Assembly (NCBI GenBank): GCA_016776905.1 | Contig: JADHSM010000006.1 | Span: 1 to 64,000, forward strand | DNA from: Planctomycetota bacterium | Lineage (GTDB): Bacteria; Planctomycetota; UBA8108; UBA1146 | DNA length: 64,000 bases | Direction of reading: 5' to 3' | Part shown: one piece after another, positions 1 through 7,950 of the stretch | Layout of the letters: each line of letters begins with the position of its first letter | Numbering within the stretch: position 1 is the first letter of the stretch | The notes under the pieces: generated by a model | The model's input: only the letters and a program-made list of their open reading frames with translations | What the model was told of the DNA's origin: nothing | Databases searched by the model: none | Made by a program: the position numbers and the translations under genes

Positions 1-2
1 CG

Positions 3-53
3 CGAGAGGTTTGGACACTCCAAGACCAGCTGGGATTACAGAGCGTTTTGTAG
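3..53 (+). CDS. 3' end of an unidentified gene cut by the window start
   Basis: One plus-strand frame reads through the first bases and ends at TAG (51-53), nine bases before a strong hairpin terminator. The visible residues end in WTLQDQLGLQSVL, a plausible amphipathic C-terminus. Frames 1 and 2 are also open here, so the frame choice rests on the position of the stop relative to the terminator. No function can be given from 16 residues. Confidence 0.35.
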   Translation, partial: REVWTLQDQLGLQSVL

Positions 54-61
54 GAAATTTT

Positions 62-98
62 AATCCCGCTTCAGTCAAAAGCTGAAGCGGGATTTTGC
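62..98 (+). terminator. Rho-independent terminator of the upstream gene
   Basis: A perfect 13-bp stem (AATCCCGCTTCAG and its complement) with a 7-base loop is followed by TTTTGCTT on the plus strand. It ends transcription entering from the left. The opposite strand has no clear U-run, so it is probably not the terminator of the two minus-strand tRNAs. Confidence 0.8.
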
Positions 99-105
99 TT
101 CTGAA

Positions 106-182
106 TGGTGGGCGATACTGGACTCGAACCAGTGACCTCATCGATGTGAACGATGCGCTCTAGCCAGCTGAGCTAAACGCCC
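106..182 (-). tRNA. tRNA-Val (anticodon CAC)
   Basis: The minus strand folds as a full cloverleaf with encoded 3' CCA. The anticodon stem CATCG/CGATG encloses TTCACAT, giving anticodon CAC for GUG codons. The T arm carries GGTTCGAGTCC. The acceptor stem GGGCGTT against ATCGCCC leaves a U-U mismatch at pair 6-67. It lies 14 bp from tRNA-Leu in the same orientation, so the two are likely co-transcribed. Confidence 0.93.
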
Positions 183-196
183 TTTGGATTTAAAGT

Positions 197-285
197 TGGT
201 GCCGAAGAGAGGATTCGAACCTCCACCCGGTATAAACCGGACTAGGATCTGAACCTAGCGCGTCTGCCAGTTCCGCCACTTCGGC
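197..285 (-). tRNA. tRNA-Leu (anticodon CAG)
   Basis: This is a class II tRNA with a long variable arm (CCGGTTTATACCGG hairpin), acceptor stem GCCGAAG/CTTCGGC, discriminator A and encoded CCA. The anticodon stem CTAGG/CCTAG encloses TTCAGAT, giving CAG for CUG codons. It is the promoter-proximal gene of a tRNA-Leu/tRNA-Val pair on the minus strand, divergent from smpB. Confidence 0.95.
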
Positions 286-420
286 ACTATTGAGCATGAA
301 TATCCGTGAATTCGAGTAATGTCAAGACTCCCCGACGATGTTGGGCCAGTTCGTGGTAAAACCACCCCAAGAATAAGTACTTTTTCGAAATCTCAGAATC
401 AGCGGGAAGGGTGAGGCGGA

Positions 421-870
421 ATGAAGATTGTGGCTCAGAATCGAAAAGCCCGCTTTGAACTGGAGATTCTCGACACACTCGAGGCCGGTATCGTTCTGCA
501 AGGTTCTGAGGTCAAGAGCCTTCGAGCAGGGGAGTGCGAAATGGTCGATGGATTCGTCCGCATCGAGTCGGGGGAAGCTTATATGCATAAGGTTCGCATC
601 GCCGAATACAGTCATGGTGGGTACTCCAATCATGAACCGACTCGTAAGCGGAAGTTGTTGATCCACAAGCGAGAGGCGAACCAACTTCGAGTAAAGATAG
701 AGGAGAAGGGACTGACCATCGTTCCTCTCAAGATATATTTCAACGCCAAGGGCAAAGTGAAGGTGGACCTGGCAATAGGCCGGGGAAAAAAGGCTCACGA
801 CAAGCGGAGAGCCACCAAGGACCGGGAAGCCAAACGCGAAGTGGATCGCGAATTGAAGCATCGACGCTGA
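421..870 (+). CDS. smpB: SsrA-binding protein SmpB
   Basis: SmpB binds tmRNA and delivers it to ribosomes stalled on mRNAs without a stop codon (trans-translation, cytoplasm). The 149-residue length is normal for the family. Family features are visible: N-terminal NRKARFEL, the GIVLQGSEVKSLRAG segment, the YSHGGYSNHEPTRKRKLL region and a basic C-terminal tail rich in K and R that becomes helical on the ribosome. GGCGG-type purines precede the ATG. The tmRNA gene lies 122 bp downstream on the same strand, so the protein and its RNA partner are encoded side by side. Identification is secure. Confidence 0.96.
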   Translation: MKIVAQNRKARFELEILDTLEAGIVLQGSEVKSLRAGECEMVDGFVRIESGEAYMHKVRIAEYSHGGYSNHEPTRKRKLLIHKREANQLRVKIEEKGLTIVPLKIYFNAKGKVKVDLAIGRGKKAHDKRRATKDREAKREVDRELKHRR

Positions 871-910
871 AACAATCTCTCCCTTGCTATGGGGGAGAGT
901 TGTTGTTCTT
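871..910 (+). terminator. Terminator between smpB and tmRNA gene
   Basis: Directly after the smpB stop codon, CTCTCCC pairs with GGGAGAG, and the flanking AACAA pairs with TTGTT with one bulged T. The stem is followed by the U-rich GTTCTT. It separates smpB transcription from the tmRNA gene, which then needs its own promoter in 900-991. Confidence 0.65.
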
Positions 911-991
911 CATTAAAATCGATACAGTATCTTTTCTGGCATCGCCTTGGTGATGCCCGTGGGTGATCTTTGATCACTGTGGAATTTCATC

Positions 992-1342
992 GGGGGCGAA
1001 ACGGTTTCGACCGGACGATGGAAGATCGTGTGGCAGGTGGAGGTTGCTCGGAGGCCTCCTTAAACACCGGGCAAAATTTGTGACTGCGAACAATAACCTC
1101 GCACTGGCTGCCTAATACTGGCGCCCCTTCCCCCGTGGCACGTCCAGGGCTGCGGACGGAGGGCCATTTTACTGGACTGGCCGAAGAAGACCTTGTCAGT
1201 GGTCTTCCAGGCGAGATCGAACTGACGACCGTGGATCGGATCCTGTCCGTTGGAGCTGACCTCGGTTTTAAATAACGGACTATACCTGTAGAAGCTCGAT
1301 TGGAAACGTTTCGGGACCCGGGTTCGACTCCCGGCGCCTCCA
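992..1342 (+). ncRNA. ssrA: tmRNA (transfer-messenger RNA)
   Basis: The one-piece tmRNA starts with GGGGGCGAAACGGTTTCGAC, typical of bacterial tmRNAs, and ends with a tRNA-like half carrying GGTTCGACTCCCGG and acceptor strand CGCCTCC. The seven acceptor pairs all form (one G-U). The CCA is not encoded: position 1342 (A) is followed by CTTTTT. The resume codon is GCG at 1086, and the encoded tag ANNNLALAA ends at TAA 1113-1115. With the Ala from charged tmRNA the tag has ten residues. The tag ends in the usual ALAA proteolysis signal. Its partner smpB is immediately upstream. Confidence 0.96.
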
Positions 1343-1387
1343 CTTTTTGCACCCGTGAATCGGATCACGGTTGAGGGGGTTTGTGAG

Positions 1388-2368
1388 ATGGCTCGCAAAT
1401 CACTAAGACAGAGATACCCGCATCAATTTCTTGATGGGGGTATTGTCGTTTGGAAACCCCGTGGACCATCCTCGCGCAGGGTCGTCGATATTGTTCAGCG
1501 TCGGCTCAGTTTGAGAGGCCTAGGGCATTGTGGCACTCTCGATCCGTTAGCCAGCGGAGTCATGGTTTTGACCGGAGGCATGGGGAGCAAGTTCCAACAA
1601 TGGCTCACGGTTCATGACAAGGTTTATGAGGCGACAGTTTGGTTCGGAGTGGGGAGCGAAAGTGGTGATGCTGAAGGACCGCTCTCGTTTTCAGCGGAGT
1701 CGGTGTCACTTCCTGCACAGAGTGATATAGAAGCGATTCTTCCTCAATTTATCGGAGAACAGATGCAAGTTCCCCCGACGCATAGTGCTGTCAGGGTGGA
1801 TGGCCAACGAGCCTACAAAAGAGCGCGAGCGGGTGATAGGACTCCGCTGAAGGCTCGCCCCGTCAGAATCGAAAAACTTCGGATACTGGAGTGGGATGGG
1901 GCACGTTGTCGGATCGAGGTGAGCTGCGGTCCTGGAACCTATATTCGTAGTTTGGCTCATGATCTGGGCGAGGCTTTGGGAGTCCCAGCCACCCTGATGG
2001 CTCTGCGTAGGACTTCTTGTGGTGTCCACAGCACGGAGGATGCTTTAAGAGTCGATCGAGTGACTCGTGAGCATTGGTGGACTCTTGAAAGGCTGGTTTC
2101 ACATTTACCAGCGATGGCGGTCTCTACCGATTTAGCATTGAAAATGGGTCAGGGGCAGTCTGTCGAAGTGACAGCAGCTGAGGGCTCAGAAGTTGAAGTG
2201 ACCGAAGATGCTGCTGGAGACGAAGATGCTGCTGGAGACGAAAATACGGCTGGAGACAGAGTCATTTATTCGGACGGAAAGGTGCAAGGCATCGCCGTTT
2301 TAGACGACAGCCTATTGAAGCCGCGGCGTTGGTTATCGAGAGGCCAGAGAGACGAAATCTCATCCTAA
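1388..2368 (+). CDS. truB: tRNA pseudouridine(55) synthase TruB
   Basis: TruB converts U55 of the tRNA T loop to pseudouridine. The catalytic motif HCGTLDPLASG is at residues 47-57 with Asp52 as nucleophile. Further family segments are KVYEATVWFGVGSESGDAEG and GPGTYIRSLAHDLGEALG. I place the start at ATG 1388, 8 bases after GAGGGGG, rather than at GTG 1355, which is almost inside the tmRNA 3' flank. The protein is then 326 residues. Near the C-terminus, three 18-bp repeats (2204-2257) encode EDAAGD/EDAAGD/ENTAGD, an acidic insertion absent from typical TruB. It ends 33 bp from a convergent gene. Confidence 0.94.
   Translation: MARKSLRQRYPHQFLDGGIVVWKPRGPSSRRVVDIVQRRLSLRGLGHCGTLDPLASGVMVLTGGMGSKFQQWLTVHDKVYEATVWFGVGSESGDAEGPLSFSAESVSLPAQSDIEAILPQFIGEQMQVPPTHSAVRVDGQRAYKRARAGDRTPLKARPVRIEKLRILEWDGARCRIEVSCGPGTYIRSLAHDLGEALGVPATLMALRRTSCGVHSTEDALRVDRVTREHWWTLERLVSHLPAMAVSTDLALKMGQGQSVEVTAAEGSEVEVTEDAAGDEDAAGDENTAGDRVIYSDGKVQGIAVLDDSLLKPRRWLSRGQRDEISS
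2204..2257 (+). repeat. Three in-frame 18-bp repeats in truB
   Basis: GAAGATGCTGCTGGAGAC occurs twice perfectly and a third time diverged. It adds 18 acidic residues near the C-terminus of TruB without breaking the frame, so it looks like recent slippage or duplication. Confidence 0.9.
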
Positions 2369-2400
2369 GACAAGATCTCACCTGATTCCGTAACGAGAGC

Positions 2401-3423
2401 TCAGAGCCTTTCCAGTTTCACGGCGTCGATGACCAGTGTTTTTTTGTGGGATGGTGGGACCGTCAACAGCGACAGCGACAGGATATCTGTCCATGTGAGC
2501 TTGGGATCTTTCTTCAGATCTTTGACCAGGTCTACTCGGAAGTGATTCCAGCCTTTTTTCCGAATCGTCAAATAATGCGAATAACAATTGTTTCTGAGAA
2601 GTCCTCCGAGTCCTCCGAATCCTCCAGCACCGCCTCCCGCTTGAACTCCACCGAGTGGCTCGGGCCCAAAGTAGAGAACATATTTCCCAAAGTTGTCGTC
2701 TTCATTGTAGATCGAGATATTTAAAATCCGATAGTCCTCTACGACGACGTCCTCAAGGCTAGCGAGCGGAAGTCGACCAAAAGCAAAATTTCCGAATGCT
2801 CCGCCACCCGTGTTGCCCGCTCCCCATTGCAAAGCACCTTTACCCTCGAAGATGACATCCGGATCTTTTGTGATCCGCGTTTCATTTTCGGGCCAAGCGG
2901 CTCTTGCTTTGACTTCGGGTTCAGGAGGGGGCTCTTCGAATGTCGCGAGATCCAAAAACAATTCTGGATAGATGACGTCACGAGTTTCTTTGAGAAAATC
3001 CATCAGCGGTGTCTCGCCGTATTTTTTCTCAAGATTCATTAGCCCTGACCATGCTTTGCGCCACTTTTCCTTGTCGATATCTTTCTGGACCTTGTCGAGG
3101 AGTTTTCCACCACTGCACGCCTTCTCAAAAAGATCGACATGGGATCGAGATGATTTATCTGCCGTATTTTTTCGGGCAGCCTTGAATGCCTTATTGGCAT
3201 CTTTCCATAATCGCTCGGAAAACGACGTTACTCCAAGATCGTATTTTTCCTGACCTTCAGGGGACTTAAAGGTCGGTTTTTCGGTATCAGTGTCGGCGCT
3301 AGCGATGAGGGGAGTCGCTTCTATTGAGCGGCCTAAAACTTGAGGACTGGTATCGGGAACGGTTTGGGTCGAGATGAGAATCGACAATAGAACCAAACTG
3401 GAATGGTACGGGGTCAAGGACAT
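2401..3423 (-). CDS. Exported protein of unknown function
   Basis: I do not recognise this 340-residue protein. The start is set at ATG 3423, where a hydrophobic stretch (LVLLSILIS) looks like a signal peptide, with GAGGAG about 10 bases upstream on the minus strand. The longer track ORF runs back through tandem repeats and is unlikely to be translated. After the signal is a Lys-rich, probably helical region of about 110 residues. The C-terminal half (from about residue 195) is a beta-rich Gly-containing region (GKGALQWGAGNTGGGAFGNF, later LVIDAVKLERL) that resembles CIA30/galactose-binding jelly-roll domains. It probably acts outside the cytoplasm. It is divergent from the FG-GAP gene. Confidence 0.6.
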   Translation of the reverse strand: MSLTPYHSSLVLLSILISTQTVPDTSPQVLGRSIEATPLIASADTDTEKPTFKSPEGQEKYDLGVTSFSERLWKDANKAFKAARKNTADKSSRSHVDLFEKACSGGKLLDKVQKDIDKEKWRKAWSGLMNLEKKYGETPLMDFLKETRDVIYPELFLDLATFEEPPPEPEVKARAAWPENETRITKDPDVIFEGKGALQWGAGNTGGGAFGNFAFGRLPLASLEDVVVEDYRILNISIYNEDDNFGKYVLYFGPEPLGGVQAGGGAGGFGGLGGLLRNNCYSHYLTIRKKGWNHFRVDLVKDLKKDPKLTWTDILSLSLLTVPPSHKKTLVIDAVKLERL

Positions 3424-3478
3424 GAAAGACCTATTCTCCTCTTCTTGAAGATTTGCCGGCTGCAGGGGCAGTGTTGAA

Positions 3479-3544
3479 GCGACACTGAGCCGAATGCGGA
3501 GCGATACTGAGCCAAATGCGGAGCGATACTGAGCCAAATGCGAA
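3479..3544. repeat. Three 22-bp tandem repeats
   Basis: GCGAYACTGAGCCRAATGCGRA occurs three times in tandem in the divergent intergenic region, just upstream of the exported-protein gene at 3423. Confidence 0.9.
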
Positions 3545-3575
3545 ATTGAGGCGGAACTGCAACAGCAGTGCCAGT

Positions 3576-3635
3576 GACCTAAGACTCCATGACCTAAGAC
3601 TCCATGACCAAACACTCAGTGACCAAACACTAATG
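3576..3635. repeat. Four 15-bp tandem repeats of two subtypes
   Basis: GACCTAAGACTCCAT occurs twice, followed by two copies close to GACCAAACACTCAGT. The four 15-bp units are unrelated to the 22-bp array 31 bp to the left. Confidence 0.85.
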
Positions 3636-3689
3636 AGTGTAGAATCCCACTCAGATGGTATTCTAGTGCCGATCAAGGGGGGTAATCCA

Positions 3690-5348
3690 GTGTTGAAAAC
3701 GAAAAAACAAACATGTCAGTCTTTTGAGAGAATCATCTGCCTTGTTCTTATGTGTATGAGTTCCGTCATGACGGGCTGCGTACTCGAAAGTTCGAAACCT
3801 CCCCAAAAGACTCCTCCAAAGTCGTCTGTCAAGAAAGTCAGTACTCCTCTTTCACCCGTGAAATCTTCTCGTGACAGGTCCGCATCTCAAGGGCTTCAAC
3901 GTTCCGATCTTCCCGAGCTGACCGAGGAGCAGATGGCGAATGCCGAAAATCTGGTCATGGGCGCTTGTAGTCGTTGTCATGCACCCTTGCCAGCCGATGC
4001 TTTGCCACGCCATGCCTGGGAGGAAGTCATCCTTTCTATGAATGGAATGGTGGGCCCGTGGAATCAGCCCGCTGCTTCTGTCGAGGATATTGCTGTGGCT
4101 CTCTATTGGTACGAACGAGAAGCCCCTGAAGAATTAGAGTATTTCGAACATCCACTCGAGACAGAATTAGCATTTAAAAAAGTAGAGCTGACTCCGAGAG
4201 GCCTAGAGAGCGAACGCATTCCTGCGGTCTCGGATATCATGCTATTCAAAGGAAAGCGTGGCGTTCCTGAGGGGATTCTCGTCTCTGAAATGAGAAGTCG
4301 CAGACTTTTAGCGATGCCATATGGGGAACTGAATTCTTCGATGCTTCGACCCTTCATGGGTTCTGTTGATTTCAACTATCCTGCTGCCATCAGTCATGGT
4401 GATTTTGATGGGAGTGGTCGACTTGAAATCTTCGTCGCTTCTATGGGAGGCATGAATCCCTCCAATGAAGAAAAGGGTGGTGTTTCTTTCCTGACGCATT
4501 CGGAAGAAGGCTGGGAAGTCTCCTCTGTCGGTGTGGACTTGGGTAGAGCTTGTGATATTGACGTCGCTGATATGGACAATGACGATGACACTGACATGGT
4601 CGTTTGCGCCTTTGGTTTTCGTGGTCCGGGTCAGTTGCTCTGGCTCAAAAATATTCAGAATCAGTTCGTTGTCAAAACACTGGATGAGCGTGATGGTTTC
4701 GTTGCTGCAATCATTGACGACGTGGATGACGACGATGACGAAGACATCATTGCTTTGCTCTCCCAGGAGCATGAAGTATTGCTGCAATTCACGAATGATG
4801 GAGAGGGTGTATTCACCGTCAGTGAATTGCTCAGACTTCCACACGCGGCCTGGGGTTCGTCCGATTTACTTCGCGTTGATTTGGACAGGGATGGAGACCG
4901 AGATTTGATCTTGGTCAATGGAGATACTCTCGACGATCACACGCCAAAGCCTATTCATGGTGTTCGTTGGTTAGAAAGAGTGGGATCTCAATTTCTTGAG
5001 TTGAGGGAAATCTTAATTCTTCCCGGGTGTGAGCGTGCTGCCGTGGGAGACGTGGACGGCGATGGCGATTACGATGTTGTAGGGGCTGCATTCATGCCGC
5101 AACTCCCGATAGAGGATTGGGATCGTTGGGATTCCTTGGTTTGGGCAGAAAACCTAGGGAATGCTAAAGCCTGGGATGTGAAGAGCCTCGAAAAGGGTAA
5201 CCCTGTTCATTCGGCGATTCATGTCGATGACATCAATAGAGATGGTCTGATGGATATCGTGACTGGCAACTATGTCTGGATCGATGAGTCGGGGAAGTCA
5301 GCGACACGCAGAGATTATTTGACAGTCTGGCAACAGGTGTCTCCATAA
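3690..5348 (+). CDS. FG-GAP/VCBS-repeat lipoprotein with a heme c motif
   Basis: I set the start at GTG 3690, seven bases after AAGGGGGG, which gives 552 residues and a clean lipoprotein signal (CLVLMCMSSVMTGC). The upstream part of the track ORF is repeat sequence. One CxxCH motif (CSRCH, residues 93-97) predicts a covalent heme c. The rest has five Asp-rich calcium-binding loops of FG-GAP/VCBS type, for example DMDNDDDTD, DVDDDDDED, DLDRDGDRD, DVDGDGDYD and DINRDGLMD, consistent with an integrin-like seven-bladed propeller. Such proteins are common outside the cytoplasm of planctomycetes. Substrate and redox partner are unknown. Confidence 0.8.
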   Translation: MLKTKKQTCQSFERIICLVLMCMSSVMTGCVLESSKPPQKTPPKSSVKKVSTPLSPVKSSRDRSASQGLQRSDLPELTEEQMANAENLVMGACSRCHAPLPADALPRHAWEEVILSMNGMVGPWNQPAASVEDIAVALYWYEREAPEELEYFEHPLETELAFKKVELTPRGLESERIPAVSDIMLFKGKRGVPEGILVSEMRSRRLLAMPYGELNSSMLRPFMGSVDFNYPAAISHGDFDGSGRLEIFVASMGGMNPSNEEKGGVSFLTHSEEGWEVSSVGVDLGRACDIDVADMDNDDDTDMVVCAFGFRGPGQLLWLKNIQNQFVVKTLDERDGFVAAIIDDVDDDDDEDIIALLSQEHEVLLQFTNDGEGVFTVSELLRLPHAAWGSSDLLRVDLDRDGDRDLILVNGDTLDDHTPKPIHGVRWLERVGSQFLELREILILPGCERAAVGDVDGDGDYDVVGAAFMPQLPIEDWDRWDSLVWAENLGNAKAWDVKSLEKGNPVHSAIHVDDINRDGLMDIVTGNYVWIDESGKSATRRDYLTVWQQVSP

Positions 5349-5377
5349 TCCTGAGAGCACATCTGCGACTCATGAGA

Positions 5378-7402
5378 TTAAGGCTGAGTAGGAGTGAGTG
5401 GGTCTGCGTCCTGTTCTGAAGGAGATTCCACGATATTCGTTTGGCTGTCGAGTTCTTGGGTCAGCCGAGCCCTCAACTCGCGCAGGGCCGGTTCCGGCGG
5501 ATCCACACTGATTTTTCGTAACAACCTCGCCGCCTGTCGTAGTTCATTTCTGGCGAGACGTACTCTTGTTTCCAAAAGAATAATTAAGTTGTTGTTTGGC
5601 TCTTGGCGTCGAGCTCTTTGATAAGCATCCAAGGCTCCAGGATACATTCTTTGTGATTCGAAGAGTTGTCCTAGATTGATCCATGCATTGGTATAAAGAG
5701 GATCTATTTCGACGGCTCGTCGAACACAGCGGAGTGCTTCGGGTCCATCTTCTATCACCAGCAACGTACCCAGGCTATTCCATGACGGTGCATGGTTCGG
5801 ATCTGCGCTGGTCGCTTGTTCAAAGTATTTCTTTGCGACAACGATCTCGCCCCGATTCTGAGCCAGATGTCCGAGATTGTGGAGAGCACGGACATCGTCT
5901 GGATCTTGAGTCAGGCTGCGCAGATACCAATCTTCAGCGATTTTTGGCTCTTGACGTTGTTCATGAACATAACCTATGGCGACCGGGTCGATGCAGTAAG
6001 AAGCCATGAGGGAGTCACTTGGAATAGGGATCCCATGAACGACTGTCGCGATGAAGAGGAAAAGAGCTCCATCTTTCCAGTTCAAGGCTGTTCGGAACAA
6101 GCCTGCTCCCGCGAGAACGCAACCCAAAGCGAGGAGTGGAACTCTGTACCTTCCTGCGATGAAGAAGAGCCAGGTCAAGCCTCCTAAGACGACGATAGTG
6201 AGAACGAGAGGAAGAGCTTTCGTCAGTAACTCTCGTCGGAGTCGCCATGCTCCAAAAATAGCCAAGGAGATAATGCCTCCAGAGGACCCCGGTAGCCATG
6301 AGAGCGACTTGAAGATCCAACTTCTCTGGGTTTCCTCGACAAGGTTTTTGTTGTTGGGAACATCTCTAGCCGAGACCAGCGCCATGGCCTTGAGGCCTAA
6401 TCGTTTTATCCAGGCTCCTGGGTTTTCTTGGATCTCTTGAAGGGTCAGAGACACGTATTGAGCACTTCTTTGCGAAGGCTTTTCGAGATGCGCAGTTTTT
6501 TCAAGGAGATCATCCCAACGGGGACCTGCGGCAACAGAGGTCAATCCATCTGAGCCGATTCCTTCTCCTTGGCGATTTCCTATGTAGAGATTGATGCCAC
6601 CATTTGAACTGATGGTGACGGTATCGTTTCCGATCCAGCGATTGAGGCTCATCACGGGGCTGAGTGTGAGAATGAGTCCGAAAACATAGGCTGCGAGGAT
6701 GTTCCAGCGACGAGGAGACTCTCGCCAATGTCGGATGACCAGAATCGTAAAAACAAGACTCAGAGGAAGGGCTACCGCTCGGGTGATGCTTGCCCAGCCT
6801 GTGATGAAACCGATGACAAGCCAGTGGAATTCAAATGAAGTGCGGGTGCGTCGATCGACTTCTCTCGTGGAATAGAGTTCTCTTGAGACGAGATCCACAG
6901 CAAGAACGATGAAAAATGAAAACAGAGTGGTATCGAGAAATTGTCCACAGTTAAAAATAGACATCCATGAGATGGAGTGTAAGGAACCCGTCAGTAGGGC
7001 TGCACGTCGGCCAGCCCAATCCCATGCCATCCTTGCTAGCAGAACGGTTGCAAGAGAGTCCAGCAGCACCTGTAAGACTTTAACAATCCAAGCATAGTGC
7101 AATGGCACACCTTGGCCTGAAGGGCCGAGGTCTCCCGTTAGAAGTCCTACAAGGGCGAGAAAAGCGGGGTATCCAGGAGGTTTCCAGAAAGGAGTTCCTG
7201 CTCCAGGCCCATCTTTGAGAAAGGCACGTGCCTGGTCGACATTGGTCATCTCATCTACGAGAGGGTATTTGAATCCGATATCGTGGAGCGACAAGTCGAG
7301 AAGAGCCACGATTCTGATCAGTGCAGAGAGAAAGAACAGGCACCACAAGATGCGTGAGCGTGTCATTCGCCCTTTCTTCGAATTCGAAATAGACTCGGTC
7401 AT
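5378..7402 (-). CDS. GT39-like membrane glycosyltransferase with C-terminal TPRs
   Basis: This is a 674-residue membrane protein. The N-terminal two thirds has about a dozen hydrophobic segments and the acidic first-loop motif (PLVDEMTNVDQA) typical of GT39/ArnT/PMT-type enzymes, which transfer sugars from polyprenyl- or dolichyl-phosphate donors to extracytoplasmic acceptors. Residues from about 470 form several tetratricopeptide repeats (RALHNLGHLAQNRGE, NAWINLGQLFESQRMYPGAL), probably a partner-binding module. The ATG at 7402 overlaps the stop of the upstream lipoprotein gene (ATGA), so the two are translationally coupled. The acceptor is unknown. Confidence 0.8.
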   Translation of the reverse strand: MTESISNSKKGRMTRSRILWCLFFLSALIRIVALLDLSLHDIGFKYPLVDEMTNVDQARAFLKDGPGAGTPFWKPPGYPAFLALVGLLTGDLGPSGQGVPLHYAWIVKVLQVLLDSLATVLLARMAWDWAGRRAALLTGSLHSISWMSIFNCGQFLDTTLFSFFIVLAVDLVSRELYSTREVDRRTRTSFEFHWLVIGFITGWASITRAVALPLSLVFTILVIRHWRESPRRWNILAAYVFGLILTLSPVMSLNRWIGNDTVTISSNGGINLYIGNRQGEGIGSDGLTSVAAGPRWDDLLEKTAHLEKPSQRSAQYVSLTLQEIQENPGAWIKRLGLKAMALVSARDVPNNKNLVEETQRSWIFKSLSWLPGSSGGIISLAIFGAWRLRRELLTKALPLVLTIVVLGGLTWLFFIAGRYRVPLLALGCVLAGAGLFRTALNWKDGALFLFIATVVHGIPIPSDSLMASYCIDPVAIGYVHEQRQEPKIAEDWYLRSLTQDPDDVRALHNLGHLAQNRGEIVVAKKYFEQATSADPNHAPSWNSLGTLLVIEDGPEALRCVRRAVEIDPLYTNAWINLGQLFESQRMYPGALDAYQRARRQEPNNNLIILLETRVRLARNELRQAARLLRKISVDPPEPALRELRARLTQELDSQTNIVESPSEQDADPLTPTQP

Positions 7403-7887
7403 TCAATACCGTCTTCAAACCTCAACATTCCATCCACCTCCATGATTTGGCGGAAGGAATCCTCCGGTTCATAATTCCCCAAGAATGTCTTTGAGTTTTT
7501 ATCAAATCGGTGTGTGCGTCCCAATTCATTGTAGGTACCCAAGAAATTGAAGGTTGTGTCATAAACTTTAAAAATGACCGAGGAGGTTTGTGTTCCTCCC
7601 GACTTCGTCGTGAGCTGGACTTCGCCGACATATCCCAACAATTCGTCGTTTTTTAAGACCTTTTGGTAAGTTTCCCTAGAGGGCTTGGATTGAACCGCGA
7701 GAGGATCGGAGGAGTCTTTCAGTTGCGGTGTACCCATATTGCACCCTGCGGTGATGATGCAGATCAACATGAAGAGTACCGGCACATTCCAGCGGGAAGT
7801 GATCAGAAAGCCAGAAGCCTTCGAAGTTGTGGAATTCAGGGGAGTTGAAATGAGTTGGGGAACTGGGCACTTGTCTGGTGATTTCAA
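7399..7887 (-). CDS. Small lipoprotein of unknown function
   Basis: This is a 162-residue protein starting at TTG 7887, seven bases after AAAGGA on the minus strand. A hydrophobic segment ends in a lipobox (LICIITAGC) at about residue 49, which is a long n-region for a signal peptide. The mature part is short and polar (EVQLTTKSGG, VYDTTFNFLGTY), suggesting a small beta domain. It overlaps by four bases the GT39-like gene, so it may be an accessory or envelope partner. No family is recognised. Confidence 0.65.
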   Translation of the reverse strand: MKSPDKCPVPQLISTPLNSTTSKASGFLITSRWNVPVLFMLICIITAGCNMGTPQLKDSSDPLAVQSKPSRETYQKVLKNDELLGYVGEVQLTTKSGGTQTSSVIFKVYDTTFNFLGTYNELGRTHRFDKNSKTFLGNYEPEDSFRQIMEVDGMLRFEDGIE

Positions 7888-7950
7888 GGAGGCATCCTTT
7901 CAAGCATCATTAACGATGAAAAGCCGTTCAGTCTGAAAGGACTTCTCGGA

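Noticed and set aside
322-861. 179-residue minus-strand ORF opposite smpB
   Set aside because: smpB on the other strand is a certain gene and the antisense product has no family features.
987-1398. Minus-strand ORFs opposite tmRNA
   Set aside because: They contain GVEPGSRNVSNR and RTRVPKRFQ strings that come from the complement of the tmRNA tRNA-like domain, not from a gene.
4308-4844. 178-residue minus-strand ORF opposite the FG-GAP gene
   Set aside because: It is the complement of Asp-rich propeller codons (GAC/GAT) and lacks a start signal and domain.
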